A stretch of 28,239 nucleotides of DNA from DASWHK01 sp036398215 (GTDB taxonomy: Bacteria; Acidobacteriota; UBA890). Under the pieces are notes generated by a model. The model searched no databases. It saw only the letters and a program-made list of their open reading frames with translations, and was not told the DNA's origin. The stretch covers positions 1-28,239 of the forward strand of contig DASWHK010000301.1 in the NCBI GenBank assembly GCA_036398215.1, read 5' to 3'. Below, piece after piece: positions 7,360 to 12,393 of this stretch (its first letter is position 1; every line of letters begins with the position of its first letter). Both the position numbers and the translations under genes were made by a program.

Positions 7360-8706
7360 TTGAGCGATCACAGGGAAGATGACGCCGTTGACCGTATGCT
7401 CAACCACGTCGAGACGCTCCTCGTGCGCCACGGGACAGGCAAGCCTTCGTCCGGCGCAGCGGAGTCGCCCGCCGACCGCACGACCCAAGAGGCCGGGCGG
7501 GAAACGCCGGACATCCGGCCCTCGACGCGTTTGCCCGAGGGCGGCGAGCGACGCCTACGAGTCAGTGATCTGCTCGAGAGGGAGCGCTCCCCGGAAGCGC
7601 CGGTTGCGCCGGCTGACGACGACGCGCGCAACACACCGCCCCGCCGGAATCGTCGTGACTACGATCCCGACGAGATCGTCCGCGAGGCCCGCTTCCGCGA
7701 ATCGGCACGAGCGGGGCCGACAACGAATGTACCCCGGCTGGACCACCGCGCCGAGAGCGAGGCCTCCGATCTTCCCGCTGAGCGAGAGGGTCCGGACAGC
7801 GCCGCCGTGCGAGAGCATCCGGCCTTCGACGCCCAGCGAGAGGATGCCGCGCACGGTCTGACGGGCACCACCCACCGCATCGCCGATGAGCCCGAGCCGA
7901 ACGCGTTTGAGCCGGAGACGTTCGAGCCGGAGGCGCCCGAGGCCGAGAGGTTGGAGCCGGTGTCCGAGCCTGAGGAGCTCCGGCCGACGGAAGCGGCGAA
8001 CGAAGTTCAACCCCGTTCCGCGGACTCGCAAACCGATCTCGCGCCCGAGGATCCGCCGGAGAAGTCGGCCGCGGGGCATCCCAACGGCACCCACATGACC
8101 CGTCGCCTTAGCACCCGGCTCGGTCTGCTGCTGCTGGACGAGAAGCTGCTGTCCGAGTCCCAGCTCGAAGCAGCGCTCCGGCGTCAGCGCGAGACCGGCG
8201 AGCGACTCGGCTCGGTGCTGGTCAGCGAAGGCTATCTCGATGAGACGACCCTGCTGGAGGTGCTCGAAAAGCAGCACGGCGTGCCGGCGGTGGAGCTCGA
8301 CGAGATCGAGCTGCACCCGAGCCTTGCCGAGCTGATCCCCGCGGAGCTCGCGCGTCGCAGCCTGATCGTTCCGTTCGGGGTGCGCGAGGACGTTGTCGAC
8401 GTGGCCATGGTCGACCCCACCGACTTCGTCGCAATGGCCCACGTGCGCTTTGCCGCGGGGATGCGACCCAACGCCTTCATAACCACGGCGGAGGCCGCGC
8501 AGCGGGCCATCGCCAGGTTGTACGAGGACGACGACCCGGAAGCTCGCGTGGAGCCGCTGACCGCGCGCGAGCAGGTCAAGCGCATGATCCTCGAGCGCGA
8601 CAGCGACCTTCTGAACGCCGAGCAGAGCCCGCGCAGGTACTACGACCTCGCCGCCTCGATCGAGACGTTCGTCGACGAAATCCTGCGCAAGGCTCGCGGC
8701 GACTGA
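7360..8706 (+). CDS. Orphan MshEN (T2SS/pilus ATPase N-domain) protein, predicted cyclic-di-GMP receptor, 448 aa
   Basis: Residues 1-245 are low-complexity, acidic and Pro/Arg-rich, with runs such as EPETFEPEAPEAE, and are probably disordered. Residues 250-390 form an MshEN/GspE N-terminal domain. Both 24-residue signature motifs are present, at 253-276 and 282-305. Each starts RLG, has leucines at the 17th and 21st positions and ends in Gln, with a five-residue spacer between them. In MshE this double motif binds cyclic di-GMP. The first copy has Lys262 where glycine is usual; the second keeps Gly291. No Walker motifs or ATPase domain follow; the protein ends about 60 residues later in a charged helical tail. 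An in-frame TAA sits just before the TTG start, so 7360 is the earliest start; the ATG at 7396 is an alternative. The output is probably a protein contact. Confidence 0.82.
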   Translation: MSDHREDDAVDRMLNHVETLLVRHGTGKPSSGAAESPADRTTQEAGRETPDIRPSTRLPEGGERRLRVSDLLERERSPEAPVAPADDDARNTPPRRNRRDYDPDEIVREARFRESARAGPTTNVPRLDHRAESEASDLPAEREGPDSAAVREHPAFDAQREDAAHGLTGTTHRIADEPEPNAFEPETFEPEAPEAERLEPVSEPEELRPTEAANEVQPRSADSQTDLAPEDPPEKSAAGHPNGTHMTRRLSTRLGLLLLDEKLLSESQLEAALRRQRETGERLGSVLVSEGYLDETTLLEVLEKQHGVPAVELDEIELHPSLAELIPAELARRSLIVPFGVREDVVDVAMVDPTDFVAMAHVRFAAGMRPNAFITTAEAAQRAIARLYEDDDPEARVEPLTAREQVKRMILERDSDLLNAEQSPRRYYDLAASIETFVDEILRKARGD

Positions 8707-8714
8707 CGAAGGTC

Positions 8715-8966
8715 GGCTTTCACATCGCGACGCCGTGCCTGTGCGGAACGGTGCTCAACCGCGGCAATTTCACGCTCGCCGACGCGCGGATCATCGACAA
8801 CTTCACGGCAACGCACGAGCCGCGCAACGCCAGCGGCGCGATCGACGATCCGATGAGCTGGCTGGTCGTCGTAGGCGTCATCCTGGCCGCGACCCTCCTG
8901 GCCTGCTGGCGCCCGGCACGCACGGCGTGCCGCGTCCATCCCGCCGAGCTGCTCCGCCAAGACTAG
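8715..8966 (+). pseudogene. ADOP C-terminal relic fused to beta-helix-like fragment
   Basis: From about 8841 the frame encodes a DDPMSW start, one hydrophobic helix and the ending PARTACRVHPAELLRQD. This matches the last 40 residues of the ADOP permeases here (compare PARRATRVDPLSAMRAD at the end of ADOP2). The rest of a permease is absent. The same open frame upstream (about 8715-8840) reads LNRGNFTLADARIIDNFTAT, which resembles a right-handed beta-helix or outer-membrane-repeat rung rather than a permease. The segment is best read as a chimera of two gene fragments. A GTG at 8751 could be read as a start for 71 residues, but no ribosome site was seen. Confidence 0.65.
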
Positions 8967-9004
8967 CTGGGCCTGGCGGCGGCATCCGTCCAGACCGCGA
9001 CAGA

Positions 9005-9036
9005 CATCGGGCGCGGGCCGGAGCCCGCGCCCGATG
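9005..9036. terminator. Strong GC hairpin between convergent genes
   Basis: An almost ideal inverted repeat: ATCGGGCGCGGGC at 9006-9018 pairs with 9023-9035 around a CGGA loop, and a further C-G pair closes it to 14 bp. It sits between the plus-strand relic and the end of the minus-strand methyltransferase. No T-run follows on either strand, so it may be a bidirectional terminator of a non-canonical kind. Confidence 0.5.
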
Positions 9037-9110
9037 CTGCCGATCGGATGGTCGAGTGGCGTCCGAATCGGGCGGCCTGTTGGCTGTATTGTACGCTGCG
9101 GCGAGAGGCG

Positions 9111-10055
9111 TTAGCGGACCATCTCCCACATCAGGATCGCCGCGGCCACGGCGGCGTTGAGCGAATCGATGTCGCGGTCGATCGGCACGGCGACGAGCTG
9201 CTCGGCGGCGGCGTGGACCTCGTCGCGCAGGCCGGCGCCCTCGTTGCCGACGGCCAGCGCCCAGGGGCCGCGGCCGCGAACGGTGGGGCCGCTCATTTCC
9301 TCGGTAGCTCCGCCGGGGTCGGCCTCGGGCTCGCTCGGCTCCTCGGTGGCTGATACGCGGCCGGCTTCGGCCTCGCTCGGCTCCCGAGAAGCTCCGCCTC
9401 GGCCGGCCTTGTGCTCGCCGGGCTGCCCCGTCGCTCCGCCGCGCGCGATCTCGCGGATGTCGACGCCTTCGCCGGCGGCTCCGAACAGCCGGATGCCTTT
9501 CTCGCGAACCCAGGGGAGCACCTCCTCGCAGCGGGCCCGCACGATCGGGATGAAGAAGCAGGCGCCGGCGGTGCCGCGCACGACCTTGGCGTTCCACGGG
9601 TCGACGGTGCCGTCCAGGGCGATCACGCCGGCGAGGCCGAGGGCGGCGCTGGTGCGGATCATGGTGCCGAGGTTGGCGGGGTCCTGGATGGCATCGGCGA
9701 TCAGAATGCCGGTGGCAGCGGCGACGAACGGTTCGAGCGTCGCCAGCGTCGCCTCCGGCTCGTCGCAGACGAGCAGGACCCCCTGCGGATTTACGGTGTC
9801 GGCGAGTCCGGCGAGCTCGGTGTCGTCGATCTCGGTGACATCGATGCCGGCAGCGGCCAGCAGCAGCGGGATCTCACCCCCCGGGTCGAGCTCCTCGAGC
9901 CGCGGCGAGATCACCGCGAAGCGCACCCCGGCCCGGGCGTGCAAGGCGGTTTTGGCACCGCGCACCCCCTCGACCACGAAGCAGCCCTCGCGGTCGCGCT
10001 GATGCCGCCGGCGCAGGCGTTCGAGCAGGCTCTGACGAGCTTTGCTCAGGCTCAT
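9111..10055 (-). CDS. SpoU/TrmH-family RNA 2'-O-methyltransferase, 314 aa, with repeat insert
   Basis: SAM-dependent methylation of a ribose 2'-OH in rRNA or tRNA; the exact nucleotide is unknown. The N-terminal substrate-binding part (1-100) has RRRHQRDREGCFVVEGVRG, typical of the TrmH/RlmB group. The knotted catalytic domain has motif 1 at 121-140 (DAIQDPANLGTMIRTSAALG), motif 2 at 266-276 (ALAVGNEGAGL) and motif 3 near 291-308 (VPIDRDIDSLNAAVAAAI). Between motifs 1 and 2, residues 206-259 are a Gly/Ala/Glu/Pro-rich insert made of 14-residue repeats that ordinary family members lack. The ATG at 10055 was preferred to a GTG at 10073 because GGGAG lies six bases upstream. All signature residues are intact, so the enzyme is probably active. 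Confidence 0.92.
   Translation of the reverse strand: MSLSKARQSLLERLRRRHQRDREGCFVVEGVRGAKTALHARAGVRFAVISPRLEELDPGGEIPLLLAAAGIDVTEIDDTELAGLADTVNPQGVLLVCDEPEATLATLEPFVAAATGILIADAIQDPANLGTMIRTSAALGLAGVIALDGTVDPWNAKVVRGTAGACFFIPIVRARCEEVLPWVREKGIRLFGAAGEGVDIREIARGGATGQPGEHKAGRGGASREPSEAEAGRVSATEEPSEPEADPGGATEEMSGPTVRGRGPWALAVGNEGAGLRDEVHAAAEQLVAVPIDRDIDSLNAAVAAAILMWEMVR
9294..9453 (-). repeat. 42-bp tandem repeat inside the SpoU methyltransferase gene
   Basis: Units lie at 9294-9335, 9336-9377, 9378-9419 and a partial fourth to about 9453, in exact 42-bp register and in frame. They encode 14-residue units such as RGGASREPSEAEAG and RVSATEEPSEPEAD. The copies have diverged but keep the pattern, so the expansion is old enough to have drifted while staying in frame. 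Confidence 0.8.
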
Positions 10056-10193
10056 CCGTGGCTCCCGATTCACGGTAGATCAGATCGGGCGAATGGTAGC
10101 AGCGGGCGACTTGGAGCAGCATGGGGATGCACGCGCTGCAGCTTCGCGAATGGCTCGTCGCGCACCCGCCGAGTGGATCGCACAGCCTGATGA

Positions 10194-10208
10194 CGTGAAC
10201 GGTTCACG
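10194..10208. promoter_or_regulatory. Perfect 15-bp palindrome upstream of the methyltransferase
   Basis: CGTGAACGGTTCACG is a 7-1-7 perfect palindrome, in style like a LacI- or GntR-family operator. It lies about 140 bp upstream of the methyltransferase start and 41 bp beyond the stop of the nucleotidyltransferase gene. No matching regulator is encoded nearby. Chance is possible. Confidence 0.3.
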
Positions 10209-10248
10209 CGGAGTCTCAGTGGCGGGCGGCTGGCCGCAAGCGCGCGCA

Positions 10249-10698
10249 TCAGCCCAGCTCGCCGAGACTCTCCAGATCGGCGAGGTCTTTCCTTCGGCCA
10301 GCTGCCTTCTTGTTGCGAACGAGATGGGCACGGCCCAGAAACGGGACCTCGAGAGAGCCCACGGTTTGCTCCGAGCGGGCTTCCCACGCTTCGCCGAACT
10401 CCACGCCGGAGACCTCGGTGATCAGATCTATGCGTCGCGGGGGCAAGCCGATCTGAACGACGCGATCGGCTTGCACGAGGTCGTCGACGGTGACTTGGAT
10501 CGCTTGCAGTGGCGCGCCGAAGTCCTCCAGCGCGGCCCAAACCCGCGAAGCGTTGTCGGGCGTTGCCTCGATCCAGATGTCGAGGTCGCCCGTGGCCCTT
10601 GGGACGCCGTGCACCGCCAGGGCGTGCGCCCCCACTACGAGGAAGCGCGCTCCCGCCGCGATCAGAGCGGCGAGGAAGTCCGTGAAATCCTCGTTCAC
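10249..10698 (-). CDS. MNT-like nucleotidyltransferase-fold protein, 149 aa
   Basis: Small protein of the pol-beta nucleotidyltransferase fold, of the type often annotated as DUF6036 or AbiEii-like. FLVVGAHALAVHG (residues 19-31) is the phosphate-binding helix with GA in place of the usual GG/GS. ATGDLDIWIEATPDNA supplies Asp38 and Asp40, and RIDLIT supplies the third acidic residue, Asp91. The C-terminal RNKKAAGRRKDLADLE is typical of the group. The triad is complete, so catalysis is possible. The start GTG at 10698 overlaps the upstream small gene by GTGA, so the two form a coupled pair. Members of this fold act as toxins, antitoxins or modifying enzymes; which applies here is not known. 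Confidence 0.78.
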   Translation of the reverse strand: MNEDFTDFLAALIAAGARFLVVGAHALAVHGVPRATGDLDIWIEATPDNASRVWAALEDFGAPLQAIQVTVDDLVQADRVVQIGLPPRRIDLITEVSGVEFGEAWEARSEQTVGSLEVPFLGRAHLVRNKKAAGRRKDLADLESLGELG

Positions 10699-10940
10699 GT
10701 CTCGCCGTCGTCCTGCGAGCTCAACCGCGTCAGCCGCACCGGTATCTCGTGGCGCGCGTAGGTCGGCAAGCTCTTTCGCGCCAGCGTCCAACACTGCTCG
10801 GTCAGCTCGCCGACCGCGCGCAGGCGAGACTCCACGGTGCCGATGACCTCCAGTTCGACCGGGTCGCTGAGTCGACTCACGACGACCGGCCACGCCGCTC
10901 GCCGCCTGGCTCGCTCGCTCGGACTCTCGACGCGCTTCAT
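10695..10940 (-). CDS. Small partner protein of the nucleotidyltransferase, 81 aa
   Basis: First gene of a two-gene unit; its stop overlaps the nucleotidyltransferase start by GTGA. It is charged and helical, with RARRRAAWPVV near the N-terminus and a later stretch RLRAVGELTEQCWTLA. No family was recognised with confidence. Its size and coupling fit the small partner of a toxin-antitoxin-like nucleotidyltransferase pair, which is inference. The ATG at 10940 has only a weak ribosome site. Confidence 0.6.
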   Translation of the reverse strand: MKRVESPSERARRRAAWPVVVSRLSDPVELEVIGTVESRLRAVGELTEQCWTLARKSLPTYARHEIPVRLTRLSSQDDGET

Positions 10941-11069
10941 GGTCCGATTATCCCATGCCGGAAGCGCTGTATGGCCGAGGCTCGGATTCGTTGGCAGGCG
11001 CCTAGCGCCTGATCTCGACCGCCACCATCGCGCGGCCGGTCTTCGCGTGCATCACGTTTCGATGTAAGA

Positions 11070-11086
11070 TGATGCATAGTGCATCA
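11070..11086. promoter_or_regulatory. Perfect inverted repeat before the VapC remnant
   Basis: TGATGCA-TAG-TGCATCA is a 7-3-7 perfect inverted repeat overlapping the possible GTG start (11079) of the toxin remnant. Toxin-antitoxin modules are usually autoregulated at such palindromes, so this may be the old operator of a lost VapBC pair. Not tested. Confidence 0.35.
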
Positions 11087-11441
11087 AAACGGAAAGCAAC
11101 AGGCGCCGACACCGTGTCATAGGATCGCCGTCACCCCGATCGTTCTCGGCGAGCTTGGCGCGGGGTTCCGCGGCGGGAACAGGTACGACGAAAACCGGAA
11201 GCTGTTGCGCCGTTTCCTCGATTCCCCCCGGGTTCGCATCCTCGGCATCGACCCGGAAACCGCCGACCGCTACGCGCTGATTCACGACTCACTGCGGCGC
11301 GCCGGCATGCCCATCCCGACCCACGACATCTGGATTGCCGCCAGCGCGATGCAGCTCGGGCTGCTGCTCGTTACCACCGACGCGCACTACGGACGCGTTT
11401 CGCAGATCGCCTCGCAAGTCCATGACGTGCCGCCAGCGTGA
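11079..11441 (+). pseudogene. VapC-like PIN-domain toxin lacking its N-terminus
   Basis: Most of a VapC-type PIN ribonuclease is recognisable: TPIVLGELGAGF (the conserved Glu), DSPRVRILGIDPETADRYALI, then PTHDIWIAASAMQLGLLLVTTDAHYGRV with the two later acidic residues. The first 25-30 residues of a normal VapC, which carry the first catalytic Asp (usually in a LDTSxxS-type motif), are missing. The frame is closed by a TGA at 11070-11072. No VapB antitoxin precedes it. It is therefore probably inactive; a GTG at 11079 could still give a 120-residue product. Confidence 0.65.
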
Positions 11442-11456
11442 CGTCAATCCGAGGAT

Positions 11457-11558
11457 GTGACAAAGATCGTGGCTCTCGTATTTCGATGGGACGCGAACAA
11501 GGCCGACGCCAACCGGTACAATACGAATCATCAGTGCGCGCCGGGCTACCCGCCATGA
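11457..11558 (+). pseudogene. BrnT-like toxin N-terminal remnant, 33 codons
   Basis: VFRWDANKADANR matches the start of BrnT-family toxins (FEWDxxKAxxN), but the frame then loses similarity and stops after 33 codons, where BrnT would be about 90. Its stop overlaps the antitoxin ATG as ATGA, the arrangement expected for an intact toxin-antitoxin operon, which suggests an internal deletion in a former brnT. GAGG precedes the GTG start. Confidence 0.5.
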
Positions 11559-11791
11559 GCGACAAACCTATGAAGAAGAAGCCTGAAGCCGAATCCGAAG
11601 TCAGAGAAATGCGGCAGGAATACGACTTCTCTGGTGGCGTTCGCGGCAAGTACGCGGGGCGCTACGCAGCGAGCACGAATATCGTGGTGCTCGAACCCGA
11701 CGTGGCGGAGGCGTTTCCGAGCTCCGATTCGGTCAACGCCGCGTTGCGCGAGGTTCTTCGGCTTCGACGTACCAAGCAAGCCTCCGGCTGA
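11555..11791 (+). CDS. Antitoxin-like protein, 78 aa, orphan
   Basis: MRQEYDFSGGVRGKYAGRYA followed by TNIVVLEPDVAEAFPSSDSVNAALREVL (residues 41-68) is the common pattern of small antitoxins found next to BrnT- or RelE-like toxins; the second part is probably the ribbon-helix-helix DNA-binding and dimerisation region. The ATG at 11555 overlaps the truncated toxin frame by ATGA; other in-frame starts upstream would read through the toxin. No intact partner toxin remains, so it is an orphan that may persist as a repressor or an anti-addiction factor. Confidence 0.7.
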   Translation: MSDKPMKKKPEAESEVREMRQEYDFSGGVRGKYAGRYAASTNIVVLEPDVAEAFPSSDSVNAALREVLRLRRTKQASG

Positions 11792-11806
11792 CACACGATC
11801 TCGACG

Positions 11807-11918
11807 CACCCAGCGCGCCGAGGATGCCGATCTCCATTCCCGCGCCCACCAGCAGCGCCATCGAGCTGCGGATTACCAGGCGGGGGACGCCGCGCGGCTT
11901 GTCGCCACGCGCGACGAC
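11807..11918 (-). pseudogene. Fragment of an ADOP C-terminal FtsX domain
   Basis: On the minus strand about 38 codons read KPRGVPRLVIRSSMALLVG and then GMEIGILGALGAS. This aligns without gaps to the ADOP3 segment QPRGVRRLVVRRSMTLVAA...IGVLGALALTR (DNA near 15400-15510). Nucleotide similarity to that stretch is also visible by eye. Similarity ends abruptly on both sides, at the antitoxin gene and at the PadR2 promoter. It is a leftover of a deleted permease in the opposite orientation to ADOP2. Confidence 0.65.
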
Positions 11919-11940
11919 GGGCGCCGGGCGCGCGGCCGGG

Positions 11941-11968
11941 TTGACACTATAGGTATTTCGAATATACT
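11941..11968 (+). promoter_or_regulatory. Promoter and probable operator of PadR2-ADOP2
   Basis: TTGACA (11941-11946) and TATACT (11963-11968) are 16 bases apart. An imperfect AT-rich palindrome, GTATTTCGAATATAC, covers the end of the spacer and most of the -10 box, so PadR2 binding should exclude RNA polymerase. The expected leader is short, about 25 bases, with GGAGGG at 11986-11991 as the ribosome site. Confidence 0.65.
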
Positions 11969-12000
11969 CGCGTTTCTCATACCATGGAGGGACGCGAGTC

Positions 12001-12393
12001 ATGGCCCCGATTTCCACCCGCGCAGACCCGCACGCAGTCCTGCCGCTCAGCGCGGTCGACCTGCAGATCCTCCTCGTCCTGACGGGCGGTGAGCTGCACG
12101 GCTACGGCCTGATGAAGGCGGTCGAGGAGCAATCGCGCGGCAAGGTGCGGCTCGAGGTCGGCTCGCTGTACCGCGTCATCAAGCGGCTGCTCGGCAACCG
12201 GCTCATCGAGGAATCCGACGACGGCCCGCCGGATGGCGGTGCCGCGTCGGGGTCGAGCCGCGGACCCAAGCCGCGGCGTTTCTACAAGATCAGCGAGCTG
12301 GGCCGCGAGGTGGCGGCGGCGGAGGTGCGGCGGTTGGCCGAGGTGATCGAGACGGCGCGCGCCCAGGCGCTCATCGGCGGCGAGGAGACATGA
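12001..12393 (+). CDS. PadR2: PadR-family transcriptional regulator, 130 aa
   Basis: Winged-helix regulator of the classical PadR kind: LQILLVLTGGELHGYGLMKAV (21-41), GSLYRVIKRLL (54-64, recognition helix) and RRFYKISELG in the wing (92-101). A Gly/Ser/Pro-rich loop of about 18 residues (DGPPDGGAASGSSRGPKP) lengthens the tip between helix and wing. GGAGGG lies nine bases before the ATG. The stop overlaps the permease start by ATGA. It is expected to repress its own promoter and ADOP2; the inducer is unknown. Confidence 0.92.
   Translation: MAPISTRADPHAVLPLSAVDLQILLVLTGGELHGYGLMKAVEEQSRGKVRLEVGSLYRVIKRLLGNRLIEESDDGPPDGGAASGSSRGPKPRRFYKISELGREVAAAEVRRLAEVIETARAQALIGGEET

Noticed and set aside
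11069..11122. 17-residue frame before the VapC remnant, as antitoxin start
   Set aside because: Too short, with no recognisable antitoxin motif; at most a relic.
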